A stretch of 44,797 nucleotides of DNA, taken from positions 1 through 44,797 of the forward strand of contig CAKQNT010000013.1 of NCBI GenBank assembly GCA_934255405.1, read 5' to 3'. The notes under the pieces were generated by a model that saw nothing but the letters and a program-made list of their open reading frames with translations, was not told where the DNA came from and ran no database searches. Source of the stretch: an uncultured Alphaproteobacteria bacterium. Lineage in GTDB: Bacteria > Pseudomonadota > Alphaproteobacteria > RF32 > CAG-239. Position numbers and translations under genes: made by a program. This document shows positions 38,308-44,797 of this stretch, one piece after another (position 1 is the first letter of the stretch; each line of letters starts with the position of its first letter).

Positions 38308-38823
38308 TTACCATTGATTATAATGCACTTTCTTTATATCAAACCTATCCTGCGGTTGCGCCGGAACTTTGGCCGGATATCCGGCAACAATCAGCGCCAA
38401 AGGTTTGATATTTTTAGGCAAATCCAACAAAGCCTGAAATTGTTTCATCCGGTCTTCATAGGGATAGATTGCGCACCAGCACCCGCCCAAACCGCGACCG
38501 TGCAAAGCCAAAAGCAGGTTTTCGGTCGCTGCAGAACAATCAACCGGCCAGAATCCTTTATCACATTCTTTGTTTTCATCACCACAAACCACTATTGCCG
38601 CAGAAGCATCTTTCAAAAACGAGGCGTGCGGATGAATTTTAACAATCTCTTTTTTCAGATTATCGTCATCAACCACCACAAACTCCCATGGTTGCTTATT
38701 ACAGCCAGAGGGCGCATACATGGCAATTTTCAAGACATCTTCCATATCTTGTCGACTGATTTTTTTATTTGCCTCAAACTGGCGCACTGAGCGTCTGGTC
38801 AAAAGTCCTGCTTCCAAAAACAT
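38308..38823 (-). CDS. Nitroreductase-family flavoprotein
   Basis: This is an FMN-dependent, NAD(P)H-using oxidoreductase of the nitroreductase fold. The N-terminal LTRRSVRQFE supplies the Arg/Ser FMN-phosphate contacts. APSGCNKQPWEFVVV and the later GLGGCWCAIYP are the standard family blocks. At 171 residues it is a short, compact member; such proteins form dimers. GGGAG 7 nt before the ATG is the SD. The substrate cannot be deduced. It is monocistronic, with tandem palindromic elements and then a hairpin terminator after its stop codon. Confidence 0.9.
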   Translation of the reverse strand: MFLEAGLLTRRSVRQFEANKKISRQDMEDVLKIAMYAPSGCNKQPWEFVVVDDDNLKKEIVKIHPHASFLKDASAAIVVCGDENKECDKGFWPVDCSAATENLLLALHGRGLGGCWCAIYPYEDRMKQFQALLDLPKNIKPLALIVAGYPAKVPAQPQDRFDIKKVHYNQW

Positions 38824-38895
38824 TATTTATCTCCCAAAATATTTTTGATGTCTATAAGATAGGTATTGTCTGCCGAGGTTGCAAGAGCAAAGAAA

Positions 38896-38915
38896 ACACC
38901 GCCCGAAGGCGGTGT
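38896..38915 (-). terminator. atp operon terminator
   Basis: ACACCGCC-CGAA-GGCGGTGT is a perfect 8-bp stem. Read leftward it is followed by TTTTCTTTG. Confidence 0.85.
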
Positions 38916-38924
38916 GTTGAATAA

Positions 38925-39359
38925 TTATTTTTTGAACACCAACCGCCCAGATTTGCGGGCATATATCTGCAGGGTGCGCAGATAACGGCGGCGAGCTCCG
39001 CGCATATTATCTACAATCATCTCATAGAAGAGGCGCTCCACCTCATCATGGGCATTTTCTGCCCTCTCTTTAGCCTGATTAATAGTAATATCCGTAGCCG
39101 GAACAACCTCTTGAGTCATAATTTTGCAATGATTTTGCGCAACATCTGCCGCGCCGGAATAGATAAAAAATTTCTCTTTCTGGAGATTCCCGCGCCCGAC
39201 AATTTCCAATACGCCAAAGTCCAGCACAAAAACGCTGGGTGCGCGCTCAGGAAGAATCTCAACCGGAGCGCGGACAGCCGGAATAATCACGCCAGAAACC
39301 TCTTTCTCCAGAAACACTCCGGTTGGCAGTTCAATTGTCAGCTTTAATTCATTGCTCAT
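38925..39359 (-). CDS. atpC: F1 ATP synthase epsilon subunit
   Basis: Epsilon is part of the central rotor stalk and can inhibit ATP hydrolysis. The N-terminal beta-sandwich is visible (LKLTIELPTGVFLEKEVSGV, then IPAVRAPVEILPERAPSVFV), followed by a C-terminal helical hairpin. At 144 residues the length is usual. The classical PG-x-GxxxILPxHAP pattern is degenerate here (PAVRAPVEILPERAP), so the subunit looks somewhat divergent. It is last in the operon, 43 bp after atpD, with SD GAGG. Confidence 0.9.
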   Translation of the reverse strand: MSNELKLTIELPTGVFLEKEVSGVIIPAVRAPVEILPERAPSVFVLDFGVLEIVGRGNLQKEKFFIYSGAADVAQNHCKIMTQEVVPATDITINQAKERAENAHDEVERLFYEMIVDNMRGARRRYLRTLQIYARKSGRLVFKK

Positions 39360-39402
39360 TGTCTAACCTCACACAAAACCTCTCAAGGGCTGTTTTCAAC
39401 AG

Positions 39403-40995
39403 CTATGCCGCTTTCATGGTAGAAGCTTTTTTCAAAGCATCTTCAATTGTGCCTACCATATAAAACGCCTGCTCGGGAACATCATCATACAAGCCGTCCA
39501 AGATTCCCTTAAAGCCCTTAATAGTATCCTCCAGTTTTACAAACACGCCCGGAGTACCGGTAAACACTTCTGCCACATGAAACGGTTGAGACAAGAATTT
39601 TTGAATCTTGCGGGCACGCGCCACAGTCAAGCGGTCTTCATCTGATAGTTCATCCATACCCAAGATGGCAATAATATCCTGCAGTGATTTATATTTTTGC
39701 AAAACTTCCTGCACGCGGCGAGCCACGCGATAGTGTTCCTCGCCCACCACTTGCGGATCCAAAATACGCGAAGTTGAATCCAACGGATCAACCGCCGGAA
39801 AAATACCCAATTCCGAAATAGAACGAGACAACACGGTAGTAGCATCCAAGTGAGCAAATGTTGTCGCCGGCGCCGGATCGGTCAAATCATCTGCTGGCAC
39901 ATACACCGCCTGAACCGAAGTAATTGAGCCGTTTTTGGTTGAGGTAATACGCTCCTGCATAGCGCCCATATCCGTACCCAAAGTCGGCTGATATCCCACT
40001 GCTGAAGGAATACGGCCAAGCAACGCCGAAACCTCTGAACCGGCCTGTGTAAAACGGAAAATATTATCAACAAAGAACAATACGTCTTGATGTGCCTCAT
40101 CACGGAAATATTCTGCTTGTGTCAAACCGGTAAGCGCAACGCGAGCTCTGGCACCGGGGGATTCGTTCATCTGCCCGTATACCAACACCGTTTTAGACTT
40201 ATCACCATCAAGATCAATAACGCCAGATTCTATCATTTCATGATAAAGATCATTGCCCTCGCGAGTACGTTCGCCCACACCGGCAAACACCGAGTAACCA
40301 CCGTGACCTTTGGCAATATTGTTAATTAACTCCATAATCAGCACGGTTTTGCCCACACCGGCACCACCAAACAAACCGATTTTTCCGCCCTTGGCGTATG
40401 GCTCAAGCAAATCAATGACCTTAATACCGGTAGTCAAGACCTCGGTTTCGGTTGACTGATCAGTAAACGCCGGCGCCGGACGATGAATCGGATAATAAAA
40501 GTCAGACTTAATCTCACCGCGACCATCAACCGCCTCGCCGATAACATTTACAATTCGCCCGAGCAAAGCCGGCCCGACCGGAACCTCAATCGGAGCACCG
40601 GTATTGGCCACATCTTGCCCGCGAACCAAACCATCGGTAGCGTCCATAGCAATACAGCGAACCACATCTTCGCCCAAGTGCTGAGCCACTTCCAAAACCA
40701 GCTTGTGCCCGTGGTTATCACATTCCAAAGCCGTTAAAATTGCCGGCAAATCTTCTTTTTTATCAAACTTAACGTCAACAACCGCGCCGGTAACCTGAGA
40801 AATATGCCCTAGAGCGCCGGATTTCTTTTCTTTTTTGATAGCGGTCTTAACTTTTTTTACGTCTTTTTGCTCAGTAGTCTTAATTTGCTTAATGGCTTTT
40901 TTCTCGGCCTTGACTTCAGCGTCAGCTTTGGCCGCGGCTTTGCGCGGAGCTTTGGTCACGGTCTTTTTGGCGGTTTCTTTTTTAACTGTAGCCAT
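39403..40995 (-). CDS. atpD: F1 ATP synthase beta subunit with Lys/Ala-rich N-terminal tail
   Basis: This is the catalytic subunit of the F1 sector. The P-loop GGAGVGKT is near residues 210-217, the catalytic Glu lies in GVGERTREGNDLYHEM, and DELSDED is the DELSEED lever. The conserved protein starts at about residue 62 (LGHISQVTGAVVDVKF). Before it comes a tail of about 60 residues made almost only of Lys, Ala, Thr, Glu and Val. This gives 530 residues against the usual 460-480. A similar Ala/Lys-rich tail is known to me from AtpD of some Rhizobiales such as Brucella. SD AGGAG precedes the ATG. Confidence 0.97.
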   Translation of the reverse strand: MATVKKETAKKTVTKAPRKAAAKADAEVKAEKKAIKQIKTTEQKDVKKVKTAIKKEKKSGALGHISQVTGAVVDVKFDKKEDLPAILTALECDNHGHKLVLEVAQHLGEDVVRCIAMDATDGLVRGQDVANTGAPIEVPVGPALLGRIVNVIGEAVDGRGEIKSDFYYPIHRPAPAFTDQSTETEVLTTGIKVIDLLEPYAKGGKIGLFGGAGVGKTVLIMELINNIAKGHGGYSVFAGVGERTREGNDLYHEMIESGVIDLDGDKSKTVLVYGQMNESPGARARVALTGLTQAEYFRDEAHQDVLFFVDNIFRFTQAGSEVSALLGRIPSAVGYQPTLGTDMGAMQERITSTKNGSITSVQAVYVPADDLTDPAPATTFAHLDATTVLSRSISELGIFPAVDPLDSTSRILDPQVVGEEHYRVARRVQEVLQKYKSLQDIIAILGMDELSDEDRLTVARARKIQKFLSQPFHVAEVFTGTPGVFVKLEDTIKGFKGILDGLYDDVPEQAFYMVGTIEDALKKASTMKAA

Positions 40996-41024
40996 TTAGG
41001 TTTCTCCTCTATAAATATACTAGA

Positions 41025-41933
41025 TTACAGTGCCTCGGCACCGGAAATAATTTCAATCAGTTCTGTAGTAATCGCGGTTTGGCGCAAACGGTTATATTTC
41101 AGAGTCAGCTTGGCAATCATATCATTGGCATTGCGGGTTGCATTGTCCATAGAAGTCATACGCGCGCCATGCTCCGATGTCTGAGAATTGAGCAGATACT
41201 GAAAAAATATTGATATCATCAGCATCAAAACCGTATCAATCAAAATCTTCTGCTTGGAAGCATCATACTCATAAAAAGCATTGTCGACCTTATTGTCATA
41301 GCGCTCGTCATCAGTATCCAAAGCATAAGGTATATACTGCTCCACTTTGACCTCGCGATTGATTGCTGAGTTAAAGTGCGTATACACCACTTCACAGACA
41401 TCAAACTGCTTTTCGGTATATTCTTTGAGCAAACGCTCGCAAATCACCTGAACCTCGCGATAATCAGCACCTTTTGCGGCCACGCCGTTCAAGATTTCCA
41501 CTTCAACATCAGGGATACGATGTTTAATTCCATCGCCGGCTTTTTTGCCAATACTCAAAACCTTTACCGACTTTCCGTTTTTGCGCAATTCGCGGATTCT
41601 TCTGACACTTTCTCTGATAACATAGGCATTATAGCTGCCACACAATCCACGATCAGACGAAAACACAACCAGCAGATAATTATCCGGCGTCAGCACCGGC
41701 TGGATAATCTTAGGAAAGACATAACGGATATTAGTTCCCTGCTCTTCCTCTCTCATATCCCGATATAATCTGCCTACCAGTGTCATCAAGTCATCGCTGT
41801 AGTGCTTGGAGCGTGCCAAAACCTCTTGGGCTCGACGCAGACGAGCCGCCGCCACCATTTTCATGGCAGAGGTGATCTTCTGCGTCGATTTAATACTCCC
41901 AATTCTGGTTCTAAGCTCTTTTAAGCCTGCCAT
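41025..41933 (-). CDS. atpG: F1 ATP synthase gamma subunit
   Basis: Gamma is the rotating central shaft of the F1 sector. The N-terminal helix LKELRTRIGSIKSTQKITSA, then MKMVAAARLRRAQEV, the core motif FSSDRGLCGSYNAYVIRE and the C-terminal helix NDMIAKLTLKYNRLRQTAIT match the family. The 302-residue length is a little above average. It begins 3 bp after atpA, with AAAAGG inside the end of atpA as SD, so the two are translationally linked. Confidence 0.97.
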   Translation of the reverse strand: MAGLKELRTRIGSIKSTQKITSAMKMVAAARLRRAQEVLARSKHYSDDLMTLVGRLYRDMREEEQGTNIRYVFPKIIQPVLTPDNYLLVVFSSDRGLCGSYNAYVIRESVRRIRELRKNGKSVKVLSIGKKAGDGIKHRIPDVEVEILNGVAAKGADYREVQVICERLLKEYTEKQFDVCEVVYTHFNSAINREVKVEQYIPYALDTDDERYDNKVDNAFYEYDASKQKILIDTVLMLMISIFFQYLLNSQTSEHGARMTSMDNATRNANDMIAKLTLKYNRLRQTAITTELIEIISGAEAL

Positions 41934-41936
41934 AGC

Positions 41937-43490
41937 TTACGCTGCCTTTTCCAGAGTTTCACCAAAACGTTTGGCAAAGTTCGTATAGAACTCTTGCAGT
42001 TTCTTGTCCAAATCCTCAGAAATAACCTTTTGTTCGCTTATTTCCTCCAGAAATTCCGGATGATTTGCCCGAACCTCTTGCAAAGCTTTTTCTTCAAAAG
42101 AAGCAACCTTATCAAGCGGCAAGTCATCTAAGAAACCATGCACACCGGCAAAGATGGCAACCACTTCTTCTGCCACCGATAGCGGCTGATATTGCGGCTG
42201 TTTCAACATCTCTGTCAAATGAGCTCCGCGCGCCAGCAGTTTTTTGGTAGAAGCATCTAAATCTGATGCAAACTGCGCAAAAGACGCCATCTCGCGATAT
42301 TGAGCCAAATCCAACTTCATTGTGCCGGCAACTTGTTTCATCGCCTTAATCTGCGCCGCAGATCCCACGCGAGAAACAGAAATACCAACGTTCACCGCCG
42401 GACGAATACCCTGATAGAACAAACTGGTTTCCAAGAATATCTGCCCATCGGTAATAGAAATTACATTAGTCGGAATATAGGCCGAAACATCTCCGGCCTG
42501 AGTTTCAATAACCGGCAATGCGGTCAAAGAACCGGCGCCTTCAGCATCGTTCATCTTAGCGGCGCGCTCCAGCAAACGAGAGTGCAAATAGAAAACATCG
42601 CCCGGATAAGCCTCTCGTCCTGGTGGACGGCGGAGCAGCAAAGACATCTGGCGATATGCCGTAGCCTGCTTGGATAAATCATCATAAAATATTACCGCAT
42701 GCATACCATGGTCACGGAAATATTCCCCCATAGCGCAGCCGGAATATGGTGCAATATATTGCATCGGAGCCGGATCAGAAGCTGTCGCCGCAACTACAAT
42801 AGTATAATCCATCGCGCCATAATCTTTGAGGGTCTTCACCACTTGCGCAACAGTAGAGCGCTTTTGCCCGACAGCAACATACACACAATAAAGCTTATCT
42901 TTTTCAGACTTTGCGGCATCATTAATTTTTTTCTGATTAATAATGGTGTCCAAAATAATGGCGGTTTTACCGGTTTGGCGGTCACCAATAATCAACTCAC
43001 GCTGCCCACGTCCGATAGGAATCAATGAATCCACAATTTTCAATCCGGTCTGCATCGGCTCATGCACGGAGCGCCGCGGAATAATCCCCGGAGCCTTAAC
43101 ATCAGAGCGGCTGTATTCTTTGGCCTTAATTGCGCCCAGCCCGTCTATCGGCTCTCCCAGCGCATCAACCACACGACCAAGCATTTCTTTTCCAACCGGC
43201 ACGCTCACGATTTGGTCAGTACGTTTAACCATATCGCCTTCTTTAATCTGCTGGTCAGAACCAAAGATAACCACACCGACATTGTCTTCCTCAAGGTTAA
43301 GAGCCATACCTTTAACACCGCTCTCAAACTCGACAAGCTCGCCGGCTTGTACTTTGTCCAGACCATAAATTCGGGCAATACCATCACCAACGGACAATAC
43401 TTGTCCGACCTGAGCAACATCAGCCTTTACTTCAGATTTGGCGATTTTATCTTTAATAATGGAAGATATTTCACTGGCAGATACCGACAT
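41937..43490 (-). CDS. atpA: F1 ATP synthase alpha subunit
   Basis: This is the non-catalytic nucleotide-binding subunit of the F1 hexamer. The P-loop GDRQTGKTA is near residue 171, and YSGCAMGEYFRDHGMHAVIFYDDLSK and LLRRPPGREAYPGDVFYLHS-type blocks are complete across the chain. A segment around SVSRVGSAAQ carries the arginine finger. Length 517 is normal. SD AAAGG lies upstream of the ATG, 2 bp after the atpH stop codon. Confidence 0.98.
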   Translation of the reverse strand: MSVSASEISSIIKDKIAKSEVKADVAQVGQVLSVGDGIARIYGLDKVQAGELVEFESGVKGMALNLEEDNVGVVIFGSDQQIKEGDMVKRTDQIVSVPVGKEMLGRVVDALGEPIDGLGAIKAKEYSRSDVKAPGIIPRRSVHEPMQTGLKIVDSLIPIGRGQRELIIGDRQTGKTAIILDTIINQKKINDAAKSEKDKLYCVYVAVGQKRSTVAQVVKTLKDYGAMDYTIVVAATASDPAPMQYIAPYSGCAMGEYFRDHGMHAVIFYDDLSKQATAYRQMSLLLRRPPGREAYPGDVFYLHSRLLERAAKMNDAEGAGSLTALPVIETQAGDVSAYIPTNVISITDGQIFLETSLFYQGIRPAVNVGISVSRVGSAAQIKAMKQVAGTMKLDLAQYREMASFAQFASDLDASTKKLLARGAHLTEMLKQPQYQPLSVAEEVVAIFAGVHGFLDDLPLDKVASFEEKALQEVRANHPEFLEEISEQKVISEDLDKKLQEFYTNFAKRFGETLEKAA

Positions 43491-43492
43491 TA

Positions 43493-44041
43493 TTATTCAC
43501 CTTTCATCATAATTTCCAAACGATTGAGCTTTGCCGCAATCGTATCATCAAACATTTTTGAACCAACCTTAAGACGCAACCCGCCAATCAGCTCAGGGCA
43601 TATTTTCGCCTCCAGCACCACTTTCCGCTGCAGTTTATTTTCCAGCACGGCAACCAGTTTTTTGGTCTGTGCGGCAGAAAGTTTGGCAGCGCTGTCAACA
43701 CTTACTTCCGCCATATTTTCCTGACGGTAATATAAATGGACAAACTCCTCCAAAATCAACGGCAGCTCAGCAAAACGCCCGTTTTCAAGAACAGCGTGCA
43801 AAGCATTTTGAGTAACTTCCGTCAGCTTAAGTTTGCGCCCGATATCAGCAAGCGCGGCTCTTTTGTCAGCCTCTGCCCACAACGGGTTTGTCATATATTT
43901 AACCAGTTCTGAGCCGGCGGCAGCATCGCGCATTGTCAAAACATCAGCAAAAACCTTGTCTTGAGTTTTTTTCTCAAGCGCAGCCTCCAACAAAGCCGAA
44001 GCATAAGTTGTCGCAATTTTGGTTTTTGAAATTTTTTTCAC
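43493..44041 (-). CDS. atpH: F1 ATP synthase delta subunit
   Basis: Delta is the stator cap (OSCP) linking F1 to the peripheral stalk. The pattern ATTYASALLEAALEKKTQDK opens the N-terminal helical domain. The C-terminal part, KLVAVLENKLQRKVVLEAKI, then GGLRLKVGSKMFDDTIAAKL, is characteristic. Length is 182 residues. The start is GTG at 44041, with only a weak AGAGAA as SD. It is the first gene of the F1 operon, and no F0 genes (atpB, E, F) are in this window, as in alphaproteobacteria, where F0 and F1 are separate operons. Confidence 0.95.
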   Translation of the reverse strand: MKKISKTKIATTYASALLEAALEKKTQDKVFADVLTMRDAAAGSELVKYMTNPLWAEADKRAALADIGRKLKLTEVTQNALHAVLENGRFAELPLILEEFVHLYYRQENMAEVSVDSAAKLSAAQTKKLVAVLENKLQRKVVLEAKICPELIGGLRLKVGSKMFDDTIAAKLNRLEIMMKGE

Positions 44042-44145
44042 GATTCAGATTCTCTTTGTTTCAAACTACGTTTAATTTATACGGCAATTAGTTTCTTTTT
44101 TATTAATATAACCGACCAGATAAAAATAAAAAGCACTATCGCCAA

Positions 44146-44154
44146 ATTATACCA
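44146..44154 (-). promoter_or_regulatory. Extended -10 element for the atp operon
   Basis: Read leftward: TGgTATAAT (hexamer 44151-44146), with no convincing -35. The leader to atpH would be about 100 nt. Confidence 0.45.
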
Positions 44155-44204
44155 AGGAACCTACAAAATCAGACACCCCACCCCAAGGAATTAACAAATT
44201 TTAA

Positions 44205-44233
44205 TTGATATAGTGCAAAAATTATGGTACAAT
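44205..44233 (+). promoter_or_regulatory. Promoter of the unknown membrane gene at 44278
   Basis: TTGATA (44205-44210), a 17-nt spacer and extended -10 TGgTACAAT (hexamer 44228-44233). It is close to consensus. The leader has no SD. Confidence 0.7.
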
Positions 44234-44277
44234 GTATTTGTGAATAGAAATTATGTTAATTATTAAAAAAAGAATTT

Positions 44278-44574
44278 ATGAAAAATAATAAAAAAGAAAC
44301 TGCCATGTTGGTAGTTTCGTTCATCGGAGTGATATCAATATTGTTAGTTAGTATGCAATATTTGGCTAACATCCAGATATCAGAGACAGAGCATGAAACC
44401 AGTAAGTTTTCTGCGTTTATTGCACTGTCTGTAATAGCAGGAAGTCAAATCTCCAGAAAGCTGAGAAACTGGAGAGAAGTAACCGCTACAGTTAGAATCT
44501 TGATGGTTCTATTTTCGTTAGTGGACGTGATTTTCCTCATTGGAGGAGGCTACTTCTTGCTGGTTGTGCTCTAA
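44278..44574 (+). CDS. Small unknown membrane protein (98 residues)
   Basis: I do not recognise this protein. It is a small hydrophobic chain with three likely membrane helices (about residues 9-29, 43-58 and 70-97). A basic loop, SQISRKLRNWREVTATVR, comes before the last helix, and the N-terminus is lysine-rich. The architecture is reminiscent of the 36972 protein, without clear sequence identity. It has a near-consensus promoter, a leader AATTATTAAAAAAAGAATTT without a recognisable SD, and its own terminator. It is divergent from the ATP synthase operon; nothing links it functionally to that operon. Confidence 0.65.
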   Translation: MKNNKKETAMLVVSFIGVISILLVSMQYLANIQISETEHETSKFSAFIALSVIAGSQISRKLRNWREVTATVRILMVLFSLVDVIFLIGGGYFLLVVL

Positions 44575-44580
44575 AGAAAA

Positions 44581-44607
44581 AACTCATTGTCCAAAAGGCA
44601 ATGAGTT
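44581..44607 (+). terminator. Terminator of the 44278 gene
   Basis: AACTCATTG-TCC faces GG-CAATGAGTT around an AAAA loop, with a T-run after it. Confidence 0.9.
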
Positions 44608-44637
44608 TTTTTATTTTTGATGGGGAAGACTTGCAAA

Positions 44638-44736
44638 GCACAATCTCCAGCAAGCTCGGATAGCGTGTGTGAATAATAAGATTTTAGGGTAGCAAAAGCG
44701 GAGCGTACAAAATAGTAGTTAGCATTTCACTAACCT
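44638..44736. repeat. Nested palindromic element, right arms missing
   Basis: The left flank GCACAATCTCCAGC, arm GCAAGCTCGGATAG and following 40 bp match the 17043 copy closely. After the apex (GCGTACAAAATAGTAG, decayed) the sequence jumps at CCTGCAC into the left flank of a second element. Its own right arms are absent. Confidence 0.75.
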
Positions 44737-44797
44737 GCACTATCTCCAGCAAGCTCGGATAGTGGTACAGATAGAGTGATTTCTAGGTGCAGAAAAG
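44737..44797. repeat. Nested palindromic element, left half (cut by window end)
   Basis: The left flank GCACTATCTCCAGC, arm GCAAGCTCGGATAG and AGATAGAGTGATTT match the left halves of the 23395 and 38052 copies. The sequence runs out of the window before the apex. Confidence 0.75.

Overview
The window reads as a chromosomal segment of a moderately AT-rich, Gram-negative bacterium, most likely an uncultured alphaproteobacterium. The supporting signs are an F1 ATPase operon in the order atpH-A-G-D-C whose beta subunit carries a Lys/Ala-rich N-terminal tail (I recall this from some Rhizobiales), a glyA-nrdR-nusB operon core, outer-membrane FadL, RND and MacAB exporters, and Shine-Dalgarno (SD) led housekeeping genes. 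The assignment rests on gene content only and no phylogeny could be run. Most genes lie on the minus strand.

Layout. 90-3162: split MacAB exporter (minus). 3299-5212: two unrecognised monocistronic genes (plus). 5267-10774: minus-strand operon rpiB-glyA-murF-nrdR-nusB-def-fmt. 10920-11330: tRNA-Cys and tRNA-Asn, followed by a duplicated tRNA-Asn 3' end with its terminator. 11487-17655 (minus): a small unknown gene, an OpgB-like phosphoglycerol transferase, a MIF-family protein, gyrA and ssb. 17726-23126: periplasmic binding protein (minus), uvrA (plus), and a large unknown protein (minus) whose stop codon overlaps that of uvrA. 23524-27937: a probable exogenous fatty-acid module, fadL and a TetR regulator (minus) divergent from aas (plus). 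28062-29967: rpsU, a small YdcH-like gene (minus) and pfkA. 30172-34430: RND pump with its lipoprotein adaptor (minus). 34631-36766: aaxB-aaxC, an arginine decarboxylase and arginine/agmatine antiporter pair that closely resembles the chlamydial system. 36972-38823: small unknown genes and a nitroreductase. 38925-44041: F1 ATPase operon (minus). 44278-44574: a small unknown membrane protein.

The strongest signal outside genes is a family of about 120-126 bp nested imperfect palindromes. Copies or fragments lie at 1-77, 17043-17167, 23219-23520, 28409-28536, 30048-30171, 38052-38176, 38185-38304 and 44638-44797. Each copy has three to five concentric stems around a conserved apical motif. The stem sequences differ between copies while complementarity is kept, so the fold appears to be what is conserved. 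Every group whose right-hand neighbour is visible ends 0-17 bp from the stop codon of a leftward gene. Three groups also sit beside a GCTGAAAATTCA hairpin terminator. Together these look like ERIC-like 3'-UTR cassettes.

A second pattern is a set of five unrecognised single genes (3299, 4277, 36972, 37895 and 44278). They have good promoters and their own terminators but AT-rich leaders with no SD sequence, unlike the SD-led housekeeping genes around them.
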